From an uncultured Alphaproteobacteria bacterium (GTDB lineage Bacteria > Pseudomonadota > Alphaproteobacteria > Rhodobacterales > Rhodobacteraceae): a stretch of 64,000 nucleotides of DNA. Position numbers and translations under genes: made by a program. The DNA is taken from contig CACIJG010000008.1 in the NCBI GenBank assembly GCA_902586885.1, positions 1 through 64,000 on the forward strand, in the 5' to 3' direction. The notes below the pieces were generated by a model. That model was not told the DNA's origin and ran no database searches. It saw only the letters and a program-made list of their open reading frames with translations. Shown in pieces: positions 11,745 to 20,939 of the stretch. Each line of letters opens with the position of its first letter. Position 1 is the stretch's first letter.

Positions 11745-13289
11745 TTAGCTTTTTATCCTAGAGATTAACATTAATTCTTTTTCAAAATTTTGAATTTTAA
11801 TATGAGAGCCAGTTAAGGTGTCAGTTTCACCAATATCATGATCATTAAAGTGGGGCAATTTAGTTAAATATTTAACTCTCTCAGAATTTCCTCTTTCTAC
11901 AAATAAAAATTCTATTTTTTCCGTTCTTAAAGTCTTGAGTGCATCTTGGTGAAAAGAATTAATCAAGCAAATTAGGTAAAAGGATTTTCCGTCCAGCCAC
12001 TTAAAAGAGTTGCATGCAATCAGATATTTTTTTTTACCAACCCCTACATAGCATAAGAAGCAATAGTAATACTCAGATGAGTACATTTTGGGCTCAATAT
12101 TAATGCCGATATTTTGTTTTCTTTGTTTTGATAAATAATGCTTATTGTGTTCGCCAAGCATTGGAGGTCTAGCCAATTTCAATTGATACCCTTGGAATCT
12201 TACGGGGTTAGCCGCAACTTTCCAGGGTTTCTTGCCGGGCTGAAAGTGATCTATTTCTACTACAGTTTCCCTTTTCTGGATATGTAAATCATTGAATATT
12301 TCGTAGGCGTTATTGACAGGACCAAATGGGATTTTTCCGCCCAACATTTTTATTAAAGCACTCTTCTTATGTTTAACAGTCCATTTGTTCAAGGTATCGT
12401 TCAAAGAATGACGATTTTTTGCTCTTAGACTTATTGTCCCGTATTTTTTGTCATTTAACAGTTCTTTATCAGCTATGATTTTTTTTAAGATTTCCCAATA
12501 AGTATCCTCTACTATTCCTATTGCAATAAATCCATCGAGAGCTTTGTAAATGCCAAAAGGAGCTAGAAGTGGATGGCCGTTCCCATCAGGTTCTGGTATT
12601 TTTTTTGTTATGTCAAACTGGTAAATTGCTCTTTCACACATACTTACTATCGCGTCATACATGGAGACCTCTACCAGTTGGCCTTTTCCAGTTTTCTTAG
12701 TTTTTGTAAGTGCGGCAAGCAAACCAAAAGACATTAAAGCTCCTGAGAAAATATCAGCTACACCGGGGCCGACTTTTACAACGTTTTTTGTGTCAAAGCC
12801 AGTTAAGCTAATTAAACCGCCCATTGCCTGAGCAACCACATCATAGGAAGGCCAATTAGAGTAAGGGCTTTCACCAAACTCTTGCAAACCGAATCCTGTT
12901 ATAGATCCGTAAACCAATCGGGGATTAAGTTTTTTAAGGTCATAAAAAGAGAGGCCTAACCTTTCCATAACTCCTGGCCTAAAGTTTTCTACCAGAATAT
13001 CTACGTTTTTTACGAGATCCTTGAAAAATTCCCTATCTATTTCCTTTTTTAGATCCAGGCAAACACTTTTTTTCTGTCTATTCAAGCTTACGAAGTATCC
13101 AGCCCACTCTTGATTTTTGTCCTCTTTTCTAAAAGGCCCACTCCTTCTACTAGAATCTCCATTTTTTTCTTCAATTTTGATAACCTCAGCCCCATGATCT
13201 GCAAGCATCATGGTAGCATAAGGTCCGGACAACATTCTGCTCAGATCTAAGATTCTAACGCCATCAAGAATACCTTTTGAGCTTTTCAT
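11745..13289 (-). CDS. Class III (CaiB/BaiF family) CoA-transferase with C-terminal extension
   Basis: Class III CoA-transferases move CoA between carboxylic acids through a catalytic Asp. The first 400 residues are standard: GVRILDLSRMLSGPYATMML, VENFRPGVMERLGL, DVVAQAMGG and the catalytic region VGPGVADIFSGAL. C-terminal motif FGPVNNAYEI is also present. Family members usually stop near 400 residues; here about 115 more follow (from MYSSEYYYCFLC), rich in aromatic and Cys residues and not recognised. No stop separates the parts. The substrate is unknown; a role with the carnitine-like genes at 58-62 kb is possible but the genes are far apart. Confidence 0.88.
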   Translation of the reverse strand: MKSSKGILDGVRILDLSRMLSGPYATMMLADHGAEVIKIEEKNGDSSRRSGPFRKEDKNQEWAGYFVSLNRQKKSVCLDLKKEIDREFFKDLVKNVDILVENFRPGVMERLGLSFYDLKKLNPRLVYGSITGFGLQEFGESPYSNWPSYDVVAQAMGGLISLTGFDTKNVVKVGPGVADIFSGALMSFGLLAALTKTKKTGKGQLVEVSMYDAIVSMCERAIYQFDITKKIPEPDGNGHPLLAPFGIYKALDGFIAIGIVEDTYWEILKKIIADKELLNDKKYGTISLRAKNRHSLNDTLNKWTVKHKKSALIKMLGGKIPFGPVNNAYEIFNDLHIQKRETVVEIDHFQPGKKPWKVAANPVRFQGYQLKLARPPMLGEHNKHYLSKQRKQNIGINIEPKMYSSEYYYCFLCYVGVGKKKYLIACNSFKWLDGKSFYLICLINSFHQDALKTLRTEKIEFLFVERGNSERVKYLTKLPHFNDHDIGETDTLTGSHIKIQNFEKELMLISRIKS

Positions 13290-13439
13290 AAATAATCTTT
13301 TTTAAGTTCTTAACGGATGTAGCTAATTGATATTTCTAATAAATTAAAGTCTCGTCAATTTTGTAGTTAAAAAATCCAGATATCTAGATATTAACTAAAC
13401 CCTGCCACTTTTGCCCAAAAAAACAAATAAATCTATAAT

Positions 13440-13856
13440 TTAATTTTTTGCTTCTCTGTTTAGATAAGGTAGAGTTTCTCCTCCTTGAGGGACAGTAGTT
13501 AAGTTTGGTGAATTTTCAAAAGCTTCAGAACATGCTTCCACGTAATCAACTTCTTCAGATTTTCTCTGGTAGCTGTCAAGCTCGTAAAGATCTCTTTTGT
13601 TTATTTCTTCAAGAATTTTCACAGAAAGCAGTTTTAATTCAATCAAGTGCCTTTGGAAATTCAAATAGGTCTTATCAGTTCTAAAATCACTATTATTTCT
13701 CTTATTCAATTCTTTTTTGTTGCGTAGTATAGATTCGTTAGTCTGTCTTTCCATTTTTTTGCTGATTGTATCGATTATGGAAGCAGATGGAACAATCGAT
13801 TTATATAAGGTTAAAATAGTTTCATCGGAAAGCTCATTTAATTCTTTTTCTAGCAT
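13440..13856 (-). CDS. Hypothetical helical protein
   Basis: An unrecognised acidic, helical protein of about 138 residues with no signal or membrane segment. An in-frame ATG at 13868 would add four residues; I prefer ATG at 13856 because GGTGAT lies just upstream. The mid part (LNFQRHLIELKLLSVKILEE) looks like a long amphipathic helix. It stands alone between the CoA-transferase gene (same strand, 150-bp gap) and a divergent secreted protein gene. No function can be assigned. Confidence 0.6.
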   Translation of the reverse strand: MLEKELNELSDETILTLYKSIVPSASIIDTISKKMERQTNESILRNKKELNKRNNSDFRTDKTYLNFQRHLIELKLLSVKILEEINKRDLYELDSYQRKSEEVDYVEACSEAFENSPNLTTVPQGGETLPYLNREAKN

Positions 13857-14200
13857 AGTTATCACCATTCTTATTTGTTAGTCTTGGTTTAATTGTTTCT
13901 TTATCAATACTTATAACGTCCTATGCTGCTCAAAAGTTAGCCTCTTATCTCTTTATTTTATCTTTAAAGGCGAGTTTTGCATTTTTTTTTATAAAATACA
14001 ATATAATTAGTGGCGATAGATGCTGCAGTATTAGCCTGCAATGGATATTGAGTAAATGATTTGGAAAGGCTTGTTAAAAAGTGCGCTTGGATGACAAAGT
14101 GCAACAAATTTGAAAAAGTTTACTCTTTTTGCTACAAAAAATATATTTTTGTGGTAGAAATATAATCTAGTAATGGGGATAGACCTTCTTGGGAGGGGTA
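13857..14200. other. Divergent intergenic spacer
   Basis: About 340 bp between a minus-strand hypothetical gene and the plus-strand Ig-like repeat gene. It is AT-rich with long A and T runs and must hold both promoters. I see no RNA gene or convincing operator in it. Confidence 0.4.
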
Positions 14201-15406
14201 ATGCAAATAAATTTATTAATTAAAACTTTCGTCGTAGCGTTTTTTCTTTTAGGACTTTCAATAAAATCTGCCGTTTCCGCAGGGGGATCGGATGAGGAAG
14301 TATTCCCTCCAAAAACGCTTGAAAAATTAAAAAAAACATATTCAAGTGAAGAAAAAGCAGAAAATAAGAAGAAATCTAATACTGGAACAAAAAAAAATAA
14401 TAACACGGGTTCTGAAAACAACTCTGGTGTATCATCGAACTCCGATAATTCTTCTTCGACCTCTAGTTCTGGTAGTGAAAATTCAGGAAATGAAGCGAGT
14501 GCAGGATCTCCTCAAGTTTTAGAAGATGAACCGCTAATTGCAGATCTTACTTCAATTATAGATAAGGATGGAATAGGTGAGGTGAACGTGGTTTGGAAAA
14601 TTTCCTCGGATGGCACTGCATATAGAACTATCCCTGGAGCGACAAATCAATCTTTTACACCAAGGCAAGAGCATGTTGGAAAAACACTGAAGGTATCTCT
14701 TACATACTTGGACGGGCAGGGGAATCTAGAGACTCTAATTTCCGAGGCTACTACTCCCGTTGTTAATGTGAATGACAAGCCTACAGGAGTGGTAAGGCTT
14801 ACCGGGGAAAGTGCTGAAGACAGTGCTTTTATCTTAGATGTTTCAGATATTTATGACGAAGATGGAATGGGGCCTTTTAATTTTACATGGCAAAGAACTT
14901 CTCCTAATTCAGGGTGGGAAAATTACTCTGAAGATGATACGGAGGTGTTAAATCTTAGACAGGAACATGTATCATACACCTATAGAGTTCGTGTAGAATA
15001 CATTGACGGTTTCAATAACAGAGAGGTTGTTTATTCTAACGAGAGTGAAGCAGTTAGAAATGTCGACGACCCTGTTTTAGGAGATGTTGTTATTTTAGGT
15101 GAAGAAAAAGAGGGATCAGTGCTCGAAGCAAGAACAGCGTCTCTATCTGACGACGATGGTATTGCCTCGATTGGAGTTGCCTGGGAAAGAAGTAGGGACG
15201 GTAGAAACTGGGTTTCGCTTACAGGAGAAAATACAAAGCGGCTTAGCTTGGATCAAACTGTTGTTGGTAGCCAGGTAAGAGTAAAGGCCACTTTAGTAGA
15301 CAAGTTTGGAATTGAAACAGTCCTACATAGTCAGCCCACACGGATAATAGAAAATGTAAATAATGTTCCAGTTGGTAACGTTCTCATTAGAAGAGTTTCC
15401 AACTAG
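14201..15406 (+). CDS. Secreted protein with three Ig/cadherin-like repeats
   Basis: A 401-residue exported protein. It has an N-terminal signal (VVAFFLLGLSIKSAVSA), then a low-complexity Ser/Asn/Gly linker to about residue 105. Three repeats of roughly 95-100 residues follow. Each has an acidic DxDG turn (DKDGIGEVNVVWK, DEDGMGPFNFTWQ, DDDGIASIGVAWE), a W near the middle, and an EHVG-type strand followed by a VN(D/N) linker. This is the pattern of Ca-binding Ig/cadherin-like repeats found in large marine adhesins. ATG at 14201 is preceded by GGGAGGGG, so I prefer it to the upstream TTG. There is no anchor or T1SS signal, and its ligand is unknown. Confidence 0.75.
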   Translation: MQINLLIKTFVVAFFLLGLSIKSAVSAGGSDEEVFPPKTLEKLKKTYSSEEKAENKKKSNTGTKKNNNTGSENNSGVSSNSDNSSSTSSSGSENSGNEASAGSPQVLEDEPLIADLTSIIDKDGIGEVNVVWKISSDGTAYRTIPGATNQSFTPRQEHVGKTLKVSLTYLDGQGNLETLISEATTPVVNVNDKPTGVVRLTGESAEDSAFILDVSDIYDEDGMGPFNFTWQRTSPNSGWENYSEDDTEVLNLRQEHVSYTYRVRVEYIDGFNNREVVYSNESEAVRNVDDPVLGDVVILGEEKEGSVLEARTASLSDDDGIASIGVAWERSRDGRNWVSLTGENTKRLSLDQTVVGSQVRVKATLVDKFGIETVLHSQPTRIIENVNNVPVGNVLIRRVSN

Positions 15407-15417
15407 AATTATTAATA

Positions 15418-15906
15418 TCAGTTGTTCGATGCCGCTCTGTTTTTTGCTAGGTTCGACACTGAGCTGAGAGAACCGTGCCTCTTGATAGAACCCTCATAAT
15501 AAGCACCATCTTCAATTGCGATGGTTTCATGAAATGTGTCCCCTTCCACTCTTGCTGTTGCGCCGAACCTAACTTTTCTTCCGTATACTGGCCCAATTAT
15601 TCTGCCTTTAATCACTAAATCCTCAGACGAAACCGATCCAATTATCTTTGCAGATTGTTCAATTACTAATTTAAGAGCTTCTATTTCACCTTCAACAATC
15701 CCGTCTATTTGCAGTTCACCTTCAGTAATTATTTTTCCACTTATTTTTATATCTTTTCCTAAGTGAGAAGGTGAGATTTGTTTAGTGTTTTTTTTATTAG
15801 CATTGTCTTTTTGGACTATCTCGCTTGAGATAGCTTTTTCATTTTTATCAACAAGACTTTTCTTAATCTCGTCTGGTTTCTTTTTTTTCCACTTTGAGAA
15901 GAACAT
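15418..15906 (-). CDS. Bactofilin (long form)
   Basis: A second bactofilin, 162 residues. After a basic, Lys-rich N-terminal tail of about 45 residues the beta-helical core is clear: SHLGKDIKISGKIITEGEL, IDGIVEGEIEALKLVIEQSA, IIGSVSSEDLVIKGRIIGPV and RVEGDTFHETIAIEDGAYYEG. The Lys-rich N-terminus could contact membrane, as proposed for other bactofilins. It is convergent with the Ig-repeat gene (11-bp gap) and transcribed alone. Together with the copy at 9046 it may form mixed polymers; that is inference. Confidence 0.9.
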   Translation of the reverse strand: MFFSKWKKKKPDEIKKSLVDKNEKAISSEIVQKDNANKKNTKQISPSHLGKDIKISGKIITEGELQIDGIVEGEIEALKLVIEQSAKIIGSVSSEDLVIKGRIIGPVYGRKVRFGATARVEGDTFHETIAIEDGAYYEGSIKRHGSLSSVSNLAKNRAASNN

Positions 15907-16084
15907 AATTTACTATCACTGAACTTTATTGTTATTTTTTTAAAATCTTTGTGAGATCAAAGTATCACAATTTAAAAAAAAGTTATATATAATTAGAAAT
16001 AAAATTTAACATTTTTTGATTAATTGACTAATACTGTAGATAGTTTAACCTTTTAATAATCATAAGTAATTGAGGAAAAGTGAT

Positions 16085-16204
16085 ATGAAGAAATTAATAG
16101 TTTTATTGATGGTAGTAGTTGGCGGATTGTATGTGTCAGGCTGTGAAGCTCCAATTGTTTCAGCTGATGCAGTTACTTGCTCAAAAACTGGTGGATGCAG
16201 CTAG
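16085..16204 (+). CDS. 39-residue lipoprotein-like small protein
   Basis: A short open frame with an ATG preceded by GAGGAAAAG. The product begins with KK, then a hydrophobic stretch (LIVLLMVVVGGLY) and a lipobox-like VSGC with the Cys at residue 20, leaving a 19-residue mature peptide with two more Cys. It resembles entericidin-type mini-lipoproteins in layout, not clearly in sequence. It stands alone between a divergent bactofilin gene and a convergent acyltransferase gene. Function unknown. Confidence 0.55.
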   Translation: MKKLIVLLMVVVGGLYVSGCEAPIVSADAVTCSKTGGCS

Positions 16205-16252
16205 CATAAATATTTAGAAAGGCATCGGGTTTATAAATTAATTCGGTGCCAT

Positions 16253-17098
16253 CTATTTCCACCTTCTATGGGGCCAGTACCATTGTTCGGGGTTTTCCAG
16301 AACTCTTGCTTCCAGGCTAGAATTCATAGCACCAGTTATTGCTAGACTGTTTGTAAGTTTTATAGGCTGCTCAAAGCTAACTACTATTTTGTTATCATCT
16401 CGTCTTATCCCATAAGCAGGGATAATTATAGCATCATATTTCAAGGCAATATTGGCAATAGATATTGAGGTTTTAGCAGGTTTGCCCAAAAAATTTAGAT
16501 ATTTTCCATCTTTTACAGCTTGATCAATCATCAAAGCAATCAACCCCCCATTTTTTATGAAGGAAATCATATTCTTAGTACCTGACGGACTTACTTGGAA
16601 AATAGGCTCTCCTCCCGCCTTTATAGCTTTGAGGTGAAGATTTTCATAAAATCGGTTATGATTTTTTTGATAAAGAGCACCAGAGTTAAGTTTATTATTT
16701 TTCAAGACTGCTCTTACAGCTTCCCATGAGCCTATGTGGCCAGAAACAACTATTATTGGCCTAGCTCTTTTTTTTGCTTCAATAATTGGTTGGAGTTCTT
16801 TTTTTTTATAAATTATTTTATCCCATCTTTTTTGAAAATCAGCATTAAACATCAGTTCAATAAAGCTTCGTCCTATCATTTCTGAGTTAATAGAAATAAA
16901 TTTATTTATTTGGGAATGAGTTTTTTCTGGATATATTAGTCTTAAATTTTTTATTATTCTATTTCTATACTTTGGAACAATTGGTAGTATCCATTTTAGC
17001 AGTATTCCTCCTACTATTACTCTTTTTTCAAAACTAAAAAACTTTAAAAGCGTCAGAAGCAAATAGAAAGGAATGATTTCAGCTATTTGGCGCAGCAT
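16253..17098 (-). CDS. LpxL/HtrB-family lysophospholipid acyltransferase
   Basis: A 281-residue inner-membrane acyltransferase of the family that adds secondary acyl chains to lipid A. The HxxxxE catalytic motif is visible as SGHIGSWE near residue 120. The N-terminus has a hydrophobic segment (IIPFYLLLTLLKFFSF) expected to anchor it. The C-terminus ends with the typical EQWYWPHRRWK block. It lies 50 bp downstream of infC on the same strand, so it is probably read as the last gene of the thrS-infC transcript, where many bacteria instead have rpmI-rplT. Acceptor (lipid A or other lipid) is not decided by sequence. Confidence 0.88.
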   Translation of the reverse strand: MLRQIAEIIPFYLLLTLLKFFSFEKRVIVGGILLKWILPIVPKYRNRIIKNLRLIYPEKTHSQINKFISINSEMIGRSFIELMFNADFQKRWDKIIYKKKELQPIIEAKKRARPIIVVSGHIGSWEAVRAVLKNNKLNSGALYQKNHNRFYENLHLKAIKAGGEPIFQVSPSGTKNMISFIKNGGLIALMIDQAVKDGKYLNFLGKPAKTSISIANIALKYDAIIIPAYGIRRDDNKIVVSFEQPIKLTNSLAITGAMNSSLEARVLENPEQWYWPHRRWK

Positions 17099-17148
17099 CT
17101 GAAAGTCCTATATCTCTACTTTTGTTTCAAAAGAATCTTTCTTTTTTA

Positions 17149-17694
17149 TCATGTATTAGGGTAAATTATCATGACCATCTGCCTTCCTTCTATTTTAGGA
17201 ATAAAGTCAATTTTTCCAAGGTGAGAAGTGTCAGATGCTACCCTTTCGAGTAGTTCAGTGCCTAATTGTTGATGTGCCATTTCTCTACCTCTAAATCTTA
17301 ATGTGATCTTAACTTTATCGCCATTTTCCAAAAATTTAGTTATTGATCTCATTTTAACTTCATAATCATGTCTATCTGTATTTGGTCTAAATTTTATTTC
17401 CTTTAACTCAATAGTTTTTTGCTTTTTTCGTGCTTCTGCCTCTCTTTTTTGCTGATCATATTTAAATTTTCCGAAATCCATAATTTTACAAACTGGAGGT
17501 AGGGCATTCGGAGAAATTTCAACTAAATCCAAACCAGTTTCTATTGCCATATTGTTTGCGTATTCTGGTGTGACTATGCCAACCATCTTACCCTCAGAAT
17601 CAATCAAACGAACTTCCTCACAAACTATTGCATTGTTAACCCTTGTCGAATTTTCTTTCTGACTTGAGTTGACTTCTTGAATTTTTCTTACGAT
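17149..17694 (-). CDS. infC: Translation initiation factor IF-3, apparent AUC start
   Basis: IF-3 binds the 30S subunit and proofreads start codons. The family pattern is complete only if translation begins at ATC (17694-17692). From there the frame reads [15 protein letters not shown] and then RVNNAI, the conserved N-domain. AAGGAG lies 6 nt before that ATC. No ATG, GTG or TTG occurs between the upstream in-frame TAA and ATC; the first canonical one, TTG at 17607, would remove the start of the N-domain. The C-domain contains [16 protein letters not shown]. Length is 181 residues, as usual. Rare infC starts (AUU in E. coli) permit autoregulation by IF-3. It lies 55 bp downstream of thrS. Confidence 0.93.
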   Translation of the reverse strand: MVRKIQEVNSSQKENSTRVNNAIVCEEVRLIDSEGKMVGIVTPEYANNMAIETGLDLVEISPNALPPVCKIMDFGKFKYDQQKREAEARKKQKTIELKEIKFRPNTDRHDYEVKMRSITKFLENGDKVKITLRFRGREMAHQQLGTELLERVASDTSHLGKIDFIPKIEGRQMVMIIYPNT

Positions 17695-17749
17695 TTTGAA
17701 CTCCTTTTCTTCTTTAGTTTACATATAATCAATTTGATTGAAATCTTTT

Positions 17750-19741
17750 TTAAGATGACTTTTTATTTAAATTTAAGTCGGGGGGGTATGCTTCAATCAT
17801 TATTTCCTCACAAGCTTTGTCTAGATCTAAAGTTTCAGACTGTTTAGTCCCAAATCTTCTAATATTAACGGTATTGGAAGCTGCCTCTTTTTCGCCGATT
17901 ACTAGTATTATAGGTGTTTTAGTCAGAGAATGTTCTCTTATTTTGTAATTAATCTTCTCATTTCTATTATCGATTTTTATTCTTATGCCATTTTGCCTAA
18001 ACGCATTAGTTACAGTGTTTAAATAGCTTTCTACTTTTGTGGTTATTGTAGCTATCACCAACTGTACAGGGGCGAGCCAAAGTGGTAGGTTTCCGCCTGA
18101 GTCCTCAAGGAGAATACCTATAAAGCGTTCAAATGAGCCAAGAATAGCTCTATGGAGCATAACGGGTATTTTTTTTTCACCAAACTCATTAATATAATTG
18201 GCGTTTAGTCGTTCTGGTAAAACGAAATCTACTTGCAACGTACCGCATTGCCAATCTCTACCTAAGGCATCAGTTAAGACAAATTCAAGTTTCGGGCCAT
18301 AAAATGCTCCTTCTCCTTTATTGATCGAAAAGTTGTAACCAGCAGCCACTGTTGCTTTTTGTAAAGATTCCTCTGCTTTGTCCCAGATTTTATCTGTTCC
18401 AGCACGTATTTTGGGTCTATCAGAAAATTTAATTTTAAACTCGTTAAAGCCAAAGTCTCTATAAACTTCTGATAAGAGATCAATAAATTCTTTAGTTTCT
18501 TTTTCTACCTGAGACTCCGTACAAAATATATGTGCATCATCTTGTAAAAAGGCCCGAACTCTCATTATGCCGTGTAGAGCCCCAGAAGGCTCATTTCTAT
18601 GGCATGAGCCAAATTCAGCCATTCTTAGTGGTAAGTCTCTGTAAGATTTAATGCCTTGGTTAAAAATTTGTACATGGCATGGACAATTCATTGGCTTCAA
18701 AGCATTTATTTTCTTTTCGTTATTACCTTTTTCCCTTTCATCGACTTCGACTATAAACATATTTTCCTTAAATTTTTCCCAATGACCTGATGCTTCCCAT
18801 AATTTCCTATCTACTATTTGAGGAGTTTTTACCTCTAAATAACGATTACTCTCGAGTCTTCGAGACATGTAATTTTGTATAATAGAGTATAATCTCCAAC
18901 CATTAGGGTGCCAAAAAACACTACCAACCGCTTCTTCTTGAAGATGGAAAAGATCCATCTCTTTGCCCAGTTTTCTATGATCTCGCTTTTCAGCTTCCTC
19001 TATGTAAACAAAATGCTTCTTTAATTCTTCTTTATTTCTAAAAGCGACACCGTAAATCCTCTGTAACATCTTATTTTTGCTATCTCCACGCCAATATGCT
19101 CCGGCCACCCTTGTTAGTTTAAAGGCATCCGGAGGGACTTGACCTGTATGCATTAAATGTGGACCTCTACAAAGATCCTGCCAATATCCATGCCAATACA
19201 TCGTAATTTCTTCATTGAGCGGAATGTCTTCTATAAGTTCAACTTTATATGGTTCGTTTTTCTCCTTGTAATATTCAATCGCTTTTTCGCGATCCCAGCT
19301 CTCGGTCCTAACTAGGTCTCTTCTTGCAATAATTTCCTTCATCTTTTTTTCAATTTTTACTAAGTCATTTTCTGAGAAAGGTTCGTCTCTATCAAAGTCA
19401 TAAAAGAAACCGCCCTCAATTACTGGACCAATTGTTACCTTTACATCAGGCCACATTTCTTGTACCGCTCTAGCTAATATATGCGCACAATCATGCCTTA
19501 TAAGCTCTAAGGCAATCTCCTTATCCGTCATTGTGTGAATAATTATAGAGCAGTTATCAGAAAGTTTTTGGGTAAGATCACTTAATTTATCATTTATGGA
19601 GCATGCAATAGCATTTTTCTTTAGAGAAGAGGATAACGAGCTAGCAATTTCATAAACAGTAACGCCTTTATTGAATTCCTTCAAGGAACCGTCTGGGAAC
19701 TTTACTGCAATTCTCGTGTTTTTGGTCAGGTTATAATCCAA
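17750..19741 (-). CDS. thrS: Threonyl-tRNA synthetase
   Basis: Class II synthetase that charges tRNA-Thr. The order of domains is standard: TGS domain (residues 1-75, FPDGSLKEF), editing domain with [12 protein letters not shown] near 90, then the catalytic core with the zinc-ligand [10 protein letters not shown], motif 2 [19 protein letters not shown], and motif 3 [17 protein letters not shown]. The C-terminal anticodon-binding domain follows. The 663-residue length is typical. The start appears to be TTG, because no ATG lies between the preceding in-frame stop and the TGS domain. It is 12 bp downstream of a glycosyltransferase gene and 55 bp upstream of infC, probably one transcript. Confidence 0.95.
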   Translation of the reverse strand: MDYNLTKNTRIAVKFPDGSLKEFNKGVTVYEIASSLSSSLKKNAIACSINDKLSDLTQKLSDNCSIIIHTMTDKEIALELIRHDCAHILARAVQEMWPDVKVTIGPVIEGGFFYDFDRDEPFSENDLVKIEKKMKEIIARRDLVRTESWDREKAIEYYKEKNEPYKVELIEDIPLNEEITMYWHGYWQDLCRGPHLMHTGQVPPDAFKLTRVAGAYWRGDSKNKMLQRIYGVAFRNKEELKKHFVYIEEAEKRDHRKLGKEMDLFHLQEEAVGSVFWHPNGWRLYSIIQNYMSRRLESNRYLEVKTPQIVDRKLWEASGHWEKFKENMFIVEVDEREKGNNEKKINALKPMNCPCHVQIFNQGIKSYRDLPLRMAEFGSCHRNEPSGALHGIMRVRAFLQDDAHIFCTESQVEKETKEFIDLLSEVYRDFGFNEFKIKFSDRPKIRAGTDKIWDKAEESLQKATVAAGYNFSINKGEGAFYGPKLEFVLTDALGRDWQCGTLQVDFVLPERLNANYINEFGEKKIPVMLHRAILGSFERFIGILLEDSGGNLPLWLAPVQLVIATITTKVESYLNTVTNAFRQNGIRIKIDNRNEKINYKIREHSLTKTPIILVIGEKEAASNTVNIRRFGTKQSETLDLDKACEEIMIEAYPPDLNLNKKSS

Positions 19742-19752
19742 TATCTAGTTTT

Positions 19753-20934
19753 TTATCCAGCTTGCTTATAAGACAAACTAGAATAAGCATCAACTAACAA
19801 ATCTTCCATATTTTGCATATTGAAGTTGTTTAATACAAAATTTCTGCAAGTTCGTCCAGTAAAATCCCTTTGATGTTCGCTTATAGATAAAAGTTGTTTC
19901 AAATTTTCTGCTACCAGTTTCAAATTATTTTTTTCTACTAACAAGCTATGATATTCTTTTGGTGTAAATTCTATAGATATATCATTCTTCCATGAAATTA
20001 CGGCGTTTCCCATTGCCTGCGCATTAAGAGTATCAAGGGGATAGTAAGGAGTATTAGGGTTTAGGTCTAAATAAATAGACGAAATTTTTAGTGCTGATTC
20101 TAAATCGCTTATAGGTTGCATCAAACAAAGGATGTCACTTTGACTTTCGTATACTCTATTTTCAAAATCTTGAATTTCTTTTTTATTATTGTCGTCTCCC
20201 AAAATTACAATATAGGGTTTTAAGTTTTCAGGGAATTTATGGCAAATTGACGACAGTTTTAATATTTGATCTTGCCACTCCTTGGAACAAAAATAAGGTT
20301 TTGCCAAGACAATAAACCTAGGTTTTTCTAGCATTCCCCAACTGCGGGTCAGCGAAACTGTTCTTTCCTGCGAAACTTTATTTTCAGAATATACTGAAAA
20401 ATCAACTGGAATTGGAATAAATTTTATAACCGCACTTTTACGGGCATATTTTGTTAAAAGTTTGTTATAAGCTAACTTCGTCGGAACAATCGTATTGTTA
20501 TGAATTAAAGACTTACCAAATACTGCGTTATTTAACATTTTGAAAATAGACTTTTCAAGGCAATCCTCGGTTTGAGAGTAAATTATTTTTATATCTAAAT
20601 TTTTTTGAAGTACTTGTGATATTTTAAGAGCAATTAAATCGTAAGCGTGAATTATATTAATTTCATACTGATTAATAATATTGATTAATTCTTTTATAAC
20701 GGCTTTAGAGTTATAAATATTTCTACTCTTTACCTCCTTACTTACAACTTTAGCGCCCCAACGCTTAAAATAAGATAATTCTCTCCCAATAGGCGCATAA
20801 ACAAATGATTCTCCTATTTTTTCTTTAATAATTTTTGAAGATGCAGCAATAGACCTAACTGCCAAACTATTATCTAAACTAGTTGCCAGTTGTAGAATTT
20901 GTATTCCTGTGTAATTATTTGTCTTTATAGGCAT
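19753..20934 (-). CDS. Glycosyltransferase (GT-B, group 1-like)
   Basis: A 393-residue cytoplasmic protein with a two-domain GT-B layout. The N-terminal half contains IQILQLATSLDNSLAVRSI and IIHAYDLIALKIS, and the C-terminal half has SISYLDLNP-like and DTLNAQAMGNAVISW elements that match the donor-binding region of group 1 glycosyltransferases. The usual EX7E motif is only weakly present. It overlaps no neighbour but its start codon lies 5 bp from that of the divergent hydrolase. It is 12 bp upstream of thrS on the same strand. Sugar and acceptor are unknown; a cell-surface glycan is likely. Confidence 0.7.
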   Translation of the reverse strand: MPIKTNNYTGIQILQLATSLDNSLAVRSIAASSKIIKEKIGESFVYAPIGRELSYFKRWGAKVVSKEVKSRNIYNSKAVIKELINIINQYEINIIHAYDLIALKISQVLQKNLDIKIIYSQTEDCLEKSIFKMLNNAVFGKSLIHNNTIVPTKLAYNKLLTKYARKSAVIKFIPIPVDFSVYSENKVSQERTVSLTRSWGMLEKPRFIVLAKPYFCSKEWQDQILKLSSICHKFPENLKPYIVILGDDNNKKEIQDFENRVYESQSDILCLMQPISDLESALKISSIYLDLNPNTPYYPLDTLNAQAMGNAVISWKNDISIEFTPKEYHSLLVEKNNLKLVAENLKQLLSISEHQRDFTGRTCRNFVLNNFNMQNMEDLLVDAYSSLSYKQAG

Positions 20935-20939
20935 TATAT

